Shown here piece by piece: positions 1 to 7,022 of a DNA stretch of 64,000 nt. Made by a program: the position numbers and the translations under genes. Source of the stretch: Megasphaera stantonii (lineage in GTDB: Bacteria > Bacillota > Negativicutes > Veillonellales > Megasphaeraceae); contig NZ_CP029462.1 of the NCBI RefSeq assembly GCF_003367905.1, positions 434,001 to 498,000 on the forward strand, read 5' to 3'. Numbering within the stretch: the first letter of the stretch is position 1; every line of letters starts with the position of its first letter. The notes under the pieces are model-generated. The model had not been told where the DNA came from. It made no database searches and was given only the letters and a program-made list of their open reading frames with translations.

Positions 1-971
1 GCCTGCAGCTGATGGAGGCCGCGGCGCGATTCGATGCGTTCCACCAAGTCATGATTCTGGCTCGACGGCAGGCCGTATACCAAGTCGACGCTGGCCTGGT
101 CGACGGCAAGAATATCCGTCGAGGCTACGATGCCAATATCGGGGATGGTCGGCTCCGCCGCGCTGGTGCCGGCGCAGTCGCAGTCGACGGACATGCGGCG
201 CATGACGTTGATAAACACGATGTGCTTGCCGAAATAATCGACAGTCGCCTTCGCCGAATCGGCCATGAGCTCCATGAGATGCTCCTTCGCCGGCCAGGCA
301 CCCCAGTCTTCCGGCGGCGTACCCGTCACGCCGTGAACCTGCCGCTTGCCAACCTGTCCCGACGCGCAGCCGATGGCGATATTCTTCATGGAGCCGCCGA
401 AGCCGCCCATGGCGTGGCCCTTGAAGTGGGTCAGGACGACCATGGAGTCGTAGTTTACGATGTGGCCGCCCATGGCGACTTCTTTCAAATGCTTGCCGCC
501 GCGGACGGGCAGATTGACGTCGCCGAATTCGTCCATAATATCGACGGGACAGAAAGTCCAGCCGTTGACTTTCAGCGTTTCCCGATGGCCTTCCGTCGTG
601 TAGCGGTCGCCGGCATACAGCGTGTTCGTTTCGACGATCGTGCTGTCGGGAATATGAGCCATGAATTCCTTTACCATATCCCGCGGCAGGATGTTCGGGC
701 CGTGCTTTTCGCCGGTGTGGAGCTTGACGGCTATCTTGCCGTAAATGCCTTCGTTGATCTTATCGTACAGCTGAATCAGATGGGCCGCGTCGATGTACTT
801 CGTAAAGTACACCTTGGCCCGCGAGCCCGCCGTCGCTTTACCCGTCACGTCGGCCGCCCCGACGACGGGAGCTTGGGCCAGCAAGTCCGTCAGGCCTACG
901 CCCGACAAGGCCACGCCGGCAGCCGTTACGCCGGCCAATTTAAAGAAATCTCGTCTCGACAAATCTTTCAT
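1..971 (-). CDS. DUF362 family protein with Tat signal (C-terminus cut off by window edge)
   Basis: The reading frame starts at an ATG at 971, preceded by a clear AAGGAG ribosome site, and runs off the left end of the window. The N-terminus reads MKDLSRRDFFKLAG followed by a hydrophobic stretch, a twin-arginine signal (SRRDFFK) implying export of a folded, probably cofactor-bearing protein. The rest resembles the DUF362 family: conserved segments such as KLHTGEKHGPNILP, THFKGHAMGGFGG and a Cys-containing DCDCAG segment. DUF362 proteins are often linked to Fe-S redox chemistry but have no firmly assigned reaction. It lies downstream of a MerR-type promoter (1040-1070) and next to the exported redox genes at 1.1-8.2 kb. 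Confidence 0.8.
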   Translation of the reverse strand, partial: MKDLSRRDFFKLAGVTAAGVALSGVGLTDLLAQAPVVGAADVTGKATAGSRAKVYFTKYIDAAHLIQLYDKINEGIYGKIAVKLHTGEKHGPNILPRDMVKEFMAHIPDSTIVETNTLYAGDRYTTEGHRETLKVNGWTFCPVDIMDEFGDVNLPVRGGKHLKEVAMGGHIVNYDSMVVLTHFKGHAMGGFGGSMKNIAIGCASGQVGKRQVHGVTGTPPEDWGAWPAKEHLMELMADSAKATVDYFGKHIVFINVMRRMSVDCDCAGTSAAEPTIPDIGIVASTDILAVDQASVDLVYGLPSSQNHDLVERIESRRGLHQLQ

Positions 972-1039
972 TTAAAGTCACTCCTTTGTGTAGTCGTCAT
1001 ATATAAATGTATATTATCTATATACTTTAATTATGTTTC

Positions 1040-1070
1040 ATTATAAATGTTAGAGTTAACTTTATGTCAA
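1040..1070 (-). promoter_or_regulatory. MerR-type promoter upstream of the DUF362 gene
   Basis: On the minus strand a consensus -35 TTGACA (1065-1070) and a consensus -10 TATAAT (1040-1045) are separated by 19 bp instead of 17. The spacer contains a dyad centred on AGTTAACT (1051-1064, TANAGTTAACTNTA). A stretched spacer holding the operator is the hallmark of promoters activated by MerR-family regulators. Two MerR genes lie in the same cluster (3803-4162 and 8375-8803); which one acts here is not known. Confidence 0.65.
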
Positions 1071-1103
1071 GATATTTCTCCGTAAAATTTGCCGTCCTGC
1101 AGC

Positions 1104-1547
1104 TTATTCGGCGTATACTTCCTTAGCCATGTTGAAGGCCGCCCAGGCCTTCGGCCAGCCGACGTAGAAACCCAGCTGCGTGATGATTTCCGCCATTTCT
1201 TCCTTCGTCACGCCGTTTTTCTTAGCCGTCGCCAAGTGGTATTTCAGCGAGCTGTCGATGACGCCCGAGCCGATGAGCGAGCACACCGTCACGATGCTGC
1301 GGTCGCGGAGGGACAATTTGTCGTTGCGCGACCAGACTTCACCGAATAAAATGTCGTCGTTGTAGCGGGCAAATTCAGGGGCAAATTCGCCGAGCTGATC
1401 CCGTCCTGCTGTCTGTACAATTTTTACTGCTTTCTTTTCCGTTTGATTTTCTGCCATTGCAATCGCTCCCATCGGTACTAATGTCGTCGTAATCATAGCT
1501 GCCGCAACGATAGCGGCAACTTTTTTCTGCATCTTCAAAAAGTTCAT
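1104..1547 (-). CDS. Exported carboxymuconolactone decarboxylase (CMD/AhpD-like) family protein
   Basis: A 147-residue protein. Residues 1-32 form a Sec signal peptide (basic MQKK, hydrophobic core, AMA cleavage-like site), unusual because CMD-fold proteins are normally cytosolic. The mature part has the CMD pattern LRDRSIVTVCSLIGSG...YHLATAKKNGVTKEEMAEIITQ followed by Y-x-G-W-P, but lacks the CxxC peroxidatic pair of AhpD, so a thiol-peroxidase role is unlikely. The start is supported by GGGAGG upstream. It is the last gene of the group MerR/cyclophilin-like/AKR/flavoprotein/CMD (4162 to 1104). Function is inferred only as electrophile or quinone-type detoxification. Confidence 0.8.
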   Translation of the reverse strand: MNFLKMQKKVAAIVAAAMITTTLVPMGAIAMAENQTEKKAVKIVQTAGRDQLGEFAPEFARYNDDILFGEVWSRNDKLSLRDRSIVTVCSLIGSGVIDSSLKYHLATAKKNGVTKEEMAEIITQLGFYVGWPKAWAAFNMAKEVYAE

Positions 1548-1590
1548 TTCAAGACCTCCCTATCAGGTACAGAATAATACATGTATAAGC

Positions 1591-2244
1591 TTATAAGCTG
1601 GCCCCCAGGCGGTAGGCCTGGTCGGGGAACTGGGACTGCTCGATGAGCGCCCTGTAGCCGCAGCCGACGGCTAATACTTGCCCGACGTCGGTCCATTCCA
1701 TGTAGCGCACGAGCGTTTCATAATGGTGGACGAGGGCCTCCATCGTCCAGTCAGCGCTGTTCCATGCCGTAGCCATGAGAATGGATTTCTTGCCGTGAAG
1801 CCGTCCCGTCCGCGAATAGAAGCGGTCGACGACGGTCTTGAGCTGAGCCGACATGCCGTAATAGTACAGCGGCGTGACCAGCACGATCAAATCCATTTCC
1901 AGCATCTTCGGCATGAGCTTCTGCGAAATAGCGTCGTTAAAGATACAGTCGCCGTCCATGCCGCAGTGGTCGCAGCCCTGACAGGGATGCGTATCTTCAA
2001 AGGCCGCGTCAAAGCGGAATACATTGTGCCCTGCCGACTGGGCTCCTTCGATAAACTGGTCGGCTAATACATCCGACGTTCCCTCTCTATGAGGGCTTCC
2101 CGTCACTACGACGATATTCATAGGCTTACCTCCTCCAACGATACCGGACGCGCTTTCGGCCCGGGTCAATATATTTCCGCAGCCGCTGAGAAACAAGGTC
2201 AGGGCGCCGGCTCCGGTCCATTTCAAAAATTCCCGCCGGTCCAT
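1591..2244 (-). CDS. Tat-exported lipoprotein flavoprotein with Isf-like cysteine motif
   Basis: A 217-residue NADPH-dependent FMN reductase/flavodoxin-fold protein. The N-terminus MDRREFLKWTGAGALTLFLSGC combines a twin-arginine motif (RREFLK) with a lipobox (LSGC), so it should be folded in the cytoplasm, exported and lipid-anchored. The FMN-binding loop is GSPHREGTS, near residue 50. A compact CQGCDHCGMDGDC motif (CX2CX2CX5C) matches the [4Fe-4S] motif of iron-sulfur flavoproteins (Isf). PLYYYGMSAQLKTVVDRF is the typical flavin-proximal segment. The start is preceded by GGGAGG. It sits 14 bp after the AKR gene, in the same operon. Confidence 0.85.
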   Translation of the reverse strand: MDRREFLKWTGAGALTLFLSGCGNILTRAESASGIVGGGKPMNIVVVTGSPHREGTSDVLADQFIEGAQSAGHNVFRFDAAFEDTHPCQGCDHCGMDGDCIFNDAISQKLMPKMLEMDLIVLVTPLYYYGMSAQLKTVVDRFYSRTGRLHGKKSILMATAWNSADWTMEALVHHYETLVRYMEWTDVGQVLAVGCGYRALIEQSQFPDQAYRLGASL

Positions 2245-2258
2245 GCCAACCGCCTCCC

Positions 2259-3269
2259 TTACGTCCCAACGTTGGCCGCCAGCACCGACGGCGACGGCTT
2301 GCCTTCGTCGAGGGCGCCGACGACTTTATGGGGCAGGTAAAATTGTTCCAGCCGCGCCATGTCGTCTTCCGTCAGCGTCACGTCAAATGCGCCGGCCGCG
2401 TCGTCTAAGTAGCTCATCTTCGTCGCGCCGATAATAGGAGACGCCACGCCCTTGGCAAACTGCCAGGCCAATGCGATCTGGGTCATCGTCGCTCCGTGTT
2501 CCGCCGCGATGTCCTGCACCTGTTTGACGATGCGCGAATCCATGACCTGCGTACTGTCGTACTTTTCTACGGCCACCTTGTCGGTCTGGCTGCGCAGGGT
2601 ATCAGCCTTCCACTCAGGCCGCGCCAGCCGTCCTGCCGCCAAGGGACTGTACGGCGTCAGGGATACGTTCATCTGGCTGCAGATGGGAATGAGTTCCCGT
2701 TCATCTTCACGGTACAGCAGGCTGTAGTGATTCTGCATGGACGAGAAAGGCGTCCAGCCGTTTCGCTCCGCTGCCAGCTGCATATTGTAAAACTGGTAGC
2801 CGTACATGGCCGACGCGCCTAAGGCCCGCACCTTGCCGGCTTTGACCAGGCTGTCCAACGCTTCCATCGTTTCCTCCATAGGCGTGCCGTAATCGAAGCG
2901 GTGAATAATGTACAAATCAAGATACTCCGTGCCGAGGCGGCGCAGGGTGCCGTCAATTTCCCGCTGTATGGCCTCCTTGGATAAATGGCCGTCGTTAAAA
3001 TAGACCTTCGACGCTAGGACGACCTTATCCCGGGCCGCGTTGCGTTTGATAGCCCGGCCCAGATACTCTTCGCTCGTGCCGGCAGAATAGCAGTTTGCCG
3101 TATCGAAAAAATTGATGCCCAAATCCAGGGCGTGCTTGATGATAGCTTCGCTGTCCTGCAGATTCAAGGTCCAGGCGTGCATCTGGCTGGCCCTGTCACC
3201 GAAGCTCATGCAACCGAGGCACAGCTTGGAAATCGTAATATCCGTATTGCCTAATTTCGTATACTCCAT
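2259..3269 (-). CDS. Aldo/keto reductase
   Basis: A 336-residue NADPH-dependent aldo/keto reductase of the YajO/Tas type. It reads MEYTKLGNTDITISKLCLGCMSFG, with the catalytic Asp and Tyr in NFFDTANCYS, the active-site Lys in KVVLASKV and the conserved His in LYIIHRFDY. NADPH-binding segment near the C-terminus: ASPIIGATKMSYLDDA. It reduces aldehydes or ketones in the cytosol; the physiological substrate is unknown. It lies 15 bp downstream of the cyclophilin-like lipoprotein gene and 14 bp upstream of the Tat flavoprotein gene, so it is probably cotranscribed with both. Confidence 0.88.
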   Translation of the reverse strand: MEYTKLGNTDITISKLCLGCMSFGDRASQMHAWTLNLQDSEAIIKHALDLGINFFDTANCYSAGTSEEYLGRAIKRNAARDKVVLASKVYFNDGHLSKEAIQREIDGTLRRLGTEYLDLYIIHRFDYGTPMEETMEALDSLVKAGKVRALGASAMYGYQFYNMQLAAERNGWTPFSSMQNHYSLLYREDERELIPICSQMNVSLTPYSPLAAGRLARPEWKADTLRSQTDKVAVEKYDSTQVMDSRIVKQVQDIAAEHGATMTQIALAWQFAKGVASPIIGATKMSYLDDAAGAFDVTLTEDDMARLEQFYLPHKVVGALDEGKPSPSVLAANVGT

Positions 3270-3284
3270 ATGATATCCCCCTCC

Positions 3285-3785
3285 CTATGGATGTACCTGC
3301 TCGATATGGAGCGTGCCGCTCAGCTTCTCAATCTGGCCGGCATCTTCTTCTACATATCCTAATTCGTACAGCTCGCCGCCGTTCAGAGGCGCGTAGAACA
3401 ATACGACGTCGTCCCACGGCGCGTAATAGGCTACCATGCCCACCTTCGGCTTAGCCATAGGCGTATCGGCCGTATTGAGCTTTTTCGGCGGATAGAAAAT
3501 CTTTTCATTCGTGCTGTAGTTTTCCACCGCAATATCCAGAGGCAGCTGAGCACATAAGTCCTTTGCCGCCGGGCTGCCGTTCAAATGCAGGGTCAGCGTC
3601 GTTCCTTGGCTGTCCGTCACGCGGACGATCTGCTCCGCCGCCGGCATTTGCTGTGCCGCAGCCTTTGCCTGTTCTGCCGGACGAGTGGAAGAACCCCTAC
3701 TCTCCGCCGCCGAGCCGCAGGCCGTCAGCGACAGGACGGTCAGGGCAACGGCCCCAGCCATTAGATACTGCTTGACCAGTCTCAT
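3285..3785 (-). CDS. Cyclophilin-like fold lipoprotein
   Basis: A 166-residue protein starting MRLVKQYLMAGAVALTVLSLTACGS, a lipoprotein signal with lipobox LTAC. I chose the ATG at 3785 because GAGGAGG lies at good spacing just upstream; a longer frame to 3806 would overlap the MerR stop. The body (VTDSQGTTLTLHLNGSPAAKDLCAQLPLDIAVENYSTNEKIFYPPKKL ... GMVAYYAPWDDVVLFYAPL ... YELGYVEEDAGQIEKLSGTLHIEQV) resembles the small cyclophilin-like family often found beside flavodoxins and AKRs. No peptidyl-prolyl isomerase activity can be assumed. Confidence 0.75.
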   Translation of the reverse strand: MRLVKQYLMAGAVALTVLSLTACGSAAESRGSSTRPAEQAKAAAQQMPAAEQIVRVTDSQGTTLTLHLNGSPAAKDLCAQLPLDIAVENYSTNEKIFYPPKKLNTADTPMAKPKVGMVAYYAPWDDVVLFYAPLNGGELYELGYVEEDAGQIEKLSGTLHIEQVHP

Positions 3786-3802
3786 ACTCTCTTTCCTCCT
3801 CG

Positions 3803-4162
3803 TCATAAAACTTTTTCCTTATGCTGACGGATTTGATAGCGCAGATAATCGAGCCAGTCCAATTTTTTCTGATGGAAATGGATTTCGTCAACGGCCTGCT
3901 GGCGCAGCTTGTCCAGCATCTTCAGCCGCGCGTCCCTCGTGTCGCCGCCGGACAAGAGAAGGCCCATGTACGCCTCTACCTCTTCGTTCGTAAACCCTAC
4001 GTCGTGAAGGGTCATGATCAGGCTCAGCCGCTCTACATCCATATCGTCGTACTGCCATTGGCCCATAACGCATTTTACGGAGCTGCACAAGCCCAGCTTC
4101 TCGTATTCCTCCAGTACGCTCTTGGGAATGCAGTACCGTTCGCATACTTCGTCAATGGTCAT
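3803..4162 (-). CDS. MerR family transcriptional regulator
   Basis: A 119-residue regulator beginning MTIDEVCERYCIPKSVLEEYEKLGL, a degenerate MerR winged HTH, followed by YDDMDVERLSLIMTLHDVGFTNEEVEAYMGLL and a C-terminal helix (LRQQAVDEIHFHQKKLDWLDYLRYQI) for dimerisation. The ATG at 4162 is preferred because GAGGAGG precedes it; a longer frame exists but lacks a ribosome site. The usual MerR RYY motif is altered to EYEKLGL. Effector-binding cysteines are not obvious. It heads the operon with the cyclophilin-like, AKR, flavoprotein and CMD genes and is the candidate local regulator. Confidence 0.78.
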   Translation of the reverse strand: MTIDEVCERYCIPKSVLEEYEKLGLCSSVKCVMGQWQYDDMDVERLSLIMTLHDVGFTNEEVEAYMGLLLSGGDTRDARLKMLDKLRQQAVDEIHFHQKKLDWLDYLRYQIRQHKEKVL

Positions 4163-4190
4163 CGGATCCCTCCTCTCGTCGTTCCTTTCT

Positions 4191-4256
4191 ATGGTTCCAG
4201 TATACGTCCCGCCGGAACCATCGTCCAATACTTGTATTCTTTGTTAAGAAATACAA
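4191..4256. promoter_or_regulatory. Two inverted repeats upstream of the MerR gene (candidate operators)
   Basis: The promoter-proximal DNA of the MerR gene has two dyads: ATGGTTCC (4191-4198) with GGAACCAT (4214-4221), and TTGTATT (4232-4238) with AATACAA (4250-4256). The second overlaps a possible -35. Either may be an autoregulatory site; this rests on symmetry alone. Confidence 0.35.
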
Positions 4257-4291
4257 TTCAGGCATGGTTTAACCAGCAGAGACCCTTAGGA

Positions 4292-4343
4292 AAAAAGAAA
4301 GGGGGCGCGGTGTCTCGGCCGCATAACCGGAGCGCCGCGCCCG
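4292..4343 (-). terminator. Intrinsic terminator after the 4354-4989 gene
   Basis: On the minus strand GGGCGCGG (pairing 4336-4343 with 4304-4311) forms a GC-rich stem followed by a CCTTTCTTTTTT tract. It separates the hydrolase-to-flavoprotein operon (8207-4354) from the MerR operon. Confidence 0.75.
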
Positions 4344-4353
4344 TTTCGAGGCG

Positions 4354-4989
4354 TTACCGTATGAAGTTGGTGTATATCTGTTCTTCCCGCTTAGGCAGGG
4401 ACACGCCGTTCTGCAGGGCCGTTTCCTTGCATTTCAAGAAGAAGGCCATGTTTCGAGCCAGGGTGCGCATGGTCTGCAGGCCTTCGGCGTCTTGCCGCAC
4501 GTCGTCAGGGCAGTGGCCGTGAACCATATTCCAGTACTGCGAGGAAATAATCGGCATCTGCATGAGGCCGAAGTATTTATTCAGCTGGTCGTACGTCGCC
4601 GTCGTGCCGGCGCGGCGGGCTGAGACGACGGCGGCCGCAGGCTTCAGGTAAAAGGGCATATCTTCCCGGCGCTGCCCGGCGTAGAAGGCCCGGTCCATAA
4701 AGGACGTAATGGCTCCGCCGGCGGCGGCCCAGTGGACAGGCGAGCCGAAGACAAACCCGTCGCAGTCTCCGGCCAGCTTCAAAAATTCGTTGACCTTGTC
4801 GTCGTCGAATACGCAGCGGTGCAGGTCGTCGCATCGGCAGCAGCCGATACAGCCGCGGACGGCCTGATTGCCGATCCAGAAATGTACCGCTTCTACGCCT
4901 TCCTCGCGCAATGTCTTCGCGACTTCGTCCAAGGCCGTATAGGTGCAGCCCTTTTCGTGCGGGCTGCCGTTGACTAAGATGACTTTCAT
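4354..4989 (-). CDS. Isf-like flavodoxin-fold NAD(P)H-dependent oxidoreductase (cytosolic)
   Basis: A 211-residue FMN-reductase family protein without a signal peptide: MKVILVNGSPHEKGCTYTAL carries the phosphate-binding loop. The segment CIGCCRCDDLHRC again fits CX2CX2CX5C, the iron-sulfur flavoprotein signature also present in the exported paralogue at 1591-2244. GSPVHWAAAGGAITSFMDRAFY is the flavin isoalloxazine-contact region. It is the distal gene of the hydrolase/cupin/flavodoxin/CMD operon, 19 bp after the two-domain CMD gene, and is followed by a terminator. Likely an electron-transfer or low-potential reductase; substrate unknown. Confidence 0.85.
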   Translation of the reverse strand: MKVILVNGSPHEKGCTYTALDEVAKTLREEGVEAVHFWIGNQAVRGCIGCCRCDDLHRCVFDDDKVNEFLKLAGDCDGFVFGSPVHWAAAGGAITSFMDRAFYAGQRREDMPFYLKPAAAVVSARRAGTTATYDQLNKYFGLMQMPIISSQYWNMVHGHCPDDVRQDAEGLQTMRTLARNMAFFLKCKETALQNGVSLPKREEQIYTNFIR

Positions 4990-5008
4990 ATTCCGTCTCT
5001 CCTATCAT

Positions 5009-5722
5009 TTATTCGCCTAATACTCTTTTCGCTACCGTCATGGCGTTATCGCCTGCCGCCTTGCCGACGCGCTGTCCCAGCAGCTTCGCCATGGCTTTCA
5101 GCTGATCGCCCGTCACGCCGTTATGCATAGCTACGTTCATATGAGACGCCAGCTGAGCGTTGACGTTGCCGATGCCTGCCAGCATAGATACGGTAGCCAG
5201 TTCCCGTTCGTTCCACATCAGAACCGTCCGTTCAAAAATATCTCCGAAAAGATGCTCCTTCAGAAAATCGCTGATCGTCGGGCAAAATTCATACACGTTC
5301 CCCTTGACCGGGTGGCCGACAAGCTTCGTCTGGTTCGCATCGCCAATGGCGTGACGATCTCGGTTCGGATCGACTGGGTCGGCGTCAGGCCCCATCGTAT
5401 CGGTAATGCCGCGAGCCTTTCGTTCTTCCAGCACCGTCATGAGCGTATTCAGTCCGTTCAGGCTGCGGGGAAATCCGGCATAAGCATAGAGCTGTACCAG
5501 CAGTTCCTTTTCTTCGTTGACCGTCAGGCCGTTGTTTAATCCGTCAGCCAAAGCAGTCTTCAAGCTTTCCAAATCGCCTTGGGCAGCAAAGGCCGATATG
5601 ACGACGATCGACTCCTGCCGAGGCGACAGCACCTTATCCTCCGCCGGAGCTGCCGCGAAAGCCGCGCCGCCGACGGTCATCAGAACGAACAGGGACATTA
5701 AGAAAAGCAATCGTTGTTTCAT
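5009..5722 (-). CDS. Exported two-domain carboxymuconolactone decarboxylase family protein
   Basis: A 237-residue protein with a Sec signal (MKQRLLFLMSLFVLMTVGGAAFAAAP). The mature protein holds two CMD repeats: residues about 35-110 (SPRQESIVVISAFAAQGDLESLKTALADGLNNGLTVNEEKELLVQLYAYAGFPRSL) and about 160-237 (WNERELATVSMLAGIGNVNAQLASHMNVAMHNGVTGDQLKAM). No CxxC pair is visible. It lies between the flavodoxin lipoprotein (24 bp upstream) and the cytosolic Isf-like protein. Exported tandem CMD proteins are common beside cupins and flavodoxins in anaerobes, but no reaction is established. Confidence 0.82.
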   Translation of the reverse strand: MKQRLLFLMSLFVLMTVGGAAFAAAPAEDKVLSPRQESIVVISAFAAQGDLESLKTALADGLNNGLTVNEEKELLVQLYAYAGFPRSLNGLNTLMTVLEERKARGITDTMGPDADPVDPNRDRHAIGDANQTKLVGHPVKGNVYEFCPTISDFLKEHLFGDIFERTVLMWNERELATVSMLAGIGNVNAQLASHMNVAMHNGVTGDQLKAMAKLLGQRVGKAAGDNAMTVAKRVLGE

Positions 5723-5746
5723 ACTCCTCCGCTCCCTTCTTCACGA

Positions 5747-6445
5747 TTATTTATATCCCAAATTTCCTAACCAGGCGTAAATAGGCGACGTCGACGCAAT
5801 ATCCGTGCGGTATACAGCAAAGGCGCTGCTGCCGAATTGCGCGCCCGGCTCGGCTGCCTGCAGGCGTTCCACCGTTCCCGTCAGTCCGCTGCCGCCGTGC
5901 GTCGCAAAGACGTATATCTGCTTGCCGGACAAATCGTAATTGTCCAGGAAGGTGTACACCGGCATAGGCGCGTCGTACCACCAAATAGGATAGCCGAGGA
6001 AAATCGTGTCGTACCGGCTCAAATCGCCGATAGTATCCTTAATGGCCGGATGAACACCTTGCTCCCGTTCGCTCTTCGCCTGGTCGGTCAGGGCGTCATG
6101 ATCCGTCGGATAATCGACTTGCCGTTCGATACGGAATATATCGGCGCCCGTCTTATCCTGAATCACCTGGGCCACGTACTGCGTCGAACCCTGTACGTCG
6201 TACTTCTGCGCCGTTTCCGGCTCGGAGAAATACACGACGGCAACGCGGCTCTGACCGCCGGATTTCGCTTCCGGCACGGCCGCGCCCTTAATAGAAGCCG
6301 AGGCGTCGGCGTCGACAACAGGCTTCGTCTGCTGCGCCGCCGGTTTCGTCTCCTGCTGCGAAGCCGTATCCGACGTAGCGCAGGCCGTCACCGTAAGGGC
6401 CGTCATAGCGGCCAATAATAAAGCTGCTAATTTTCGTTTGTTCAT
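5747..6445 (-). CDS. Flavodoxin-domain lipoprotein
   Basis: A 232-residue protein starting MNKRKLAALLLAAMTALTVTACATS, a lipoprotein signal with lipobox TVTAC, followed by a Gln/Ala/Pro-rich linker and then a flavodoxin domain from about residue 67 (RVAVVYFSEPETAQ is the FMN phosphate loop; LGYPIWWYDAPMPVYTFLDNYD and ATHGGSGLTGTVERL are the flavin-contact segments). A lipid-anchored extracytoplasmic flavodoxin is unusual. It is downstream of the cupin gene and upstream of the tandem CMD gene in the same operon. Confidence 0.85.
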   Translation of the reverse strand: MNKRKLAALLLAAMTALTVTACATSDTASQQETKPAAQQTKPVVDADASASIKGAAVPEAKSGGQSRVAVVYFSEPETAQKYDVQGSTQYVAQVIQDKTGADIFRIERQVDYPTDHDALTDQAKSEREQGVHPAIKDTIGDLSRYDTIFLGYPIWWYDAPMPVYTFLDNYDLSGKQIYVFATHGGSGLTGTVERLQAAEPGAQFGSSAFAVYRTDIASTSPIYAWLGNLGYK

Positions 6446-6537
6446 GATAGGTCCTCCTAAAAATACGTGTTGCCTTCACAGCTGCGGCGCAAAACGCGCA
6501 AGATCGCCCCCTACGCATCCCGCGCGCCCGCTGCGCC

Positions 6538-7008
6538 TTATTTCGGATACGAAGTATCACCGACTTCTTCCAGCCAGACAACAGGGTCCCCAACCTGGGA
6601 AATCGCCGTATGGCTCATAGCCGTCGCAGCTGTCGCGCCGTGCCAATGCTTGATGCCTGGCGGGCACCATACGACGTCGCCGGGATAAATCGTCTGCACA
6701 GCCTTCCCCCATTCCTGCGTGTAGCCGACGCCAGCCGTGACGATGAGTACCTGCCCGTTCGGATGAATATGCCAGTGCGTCCGAGCGCCGGGCTCAAAGG
6801 TGACGCTGGCTCCGTACGCCGTAAACTTCCCCTGGGCCTTAAACAGGGTTTCCATGCGGGCCTGCCCTGTAAAGTTGGCCTTCGGCACAGAGACAGACGG
6901 ATTCGTACCAGCACGCGTAACGACCTGTCCATCCGGCGCCGGGCCGGCCGCCAAGGCCGACGCCGACACCATGAGAGCCGCTATGGCCGTAAGTATCGTC
7001 TTCTTCAT
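6538..7008 (-). CDS. Exported cupin-domain protein
   Basis: A 156-residue protein with a signal peptide (MKKTILTAIAALMVSASALAAG) and one cupin barrel. Motif 1 reads FEPGARTHWHIHPNGQVLIV with metal-binding histidines; motif 2 reads YPGDVVWCPPGIKHWHGA. The ATG at 7008 is chosen because GGGGGAG lies just upstream; an in-frame start at 7023 has no ribosome site. Related cupins occur as partners or fusions of CMD proteins. It follows the hydrolase gene by 14 bp. Confidence 0.83.
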   Translation of the reverse strand: MKKTILTAIAALMVSASALAAGPAPDGQVVTRAGTNPSVSVPKANFTGQARMETLFKAQGKFTAYGASVTFEPGARTHWHIHPNGQVLIVTAGVGYTQEWGKAVQTIYPGDVVWCPPGIKHWHGATAATAMSHTAISQVGDPVVWLEEVGDTSYPK

Positions 7009-7022
7009 GGATCGCTCCCCCA

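Noticed and set aside
12-1046. Long plus-strand open frame opposite the DUF362 gene
   Set aside because: It is antisense to a frame with a Tat signal, ribosome site and conserved DUF362 motifs; its translation is Arg/His/Ala-rich without domains, as expected for a GC-rich shadow.
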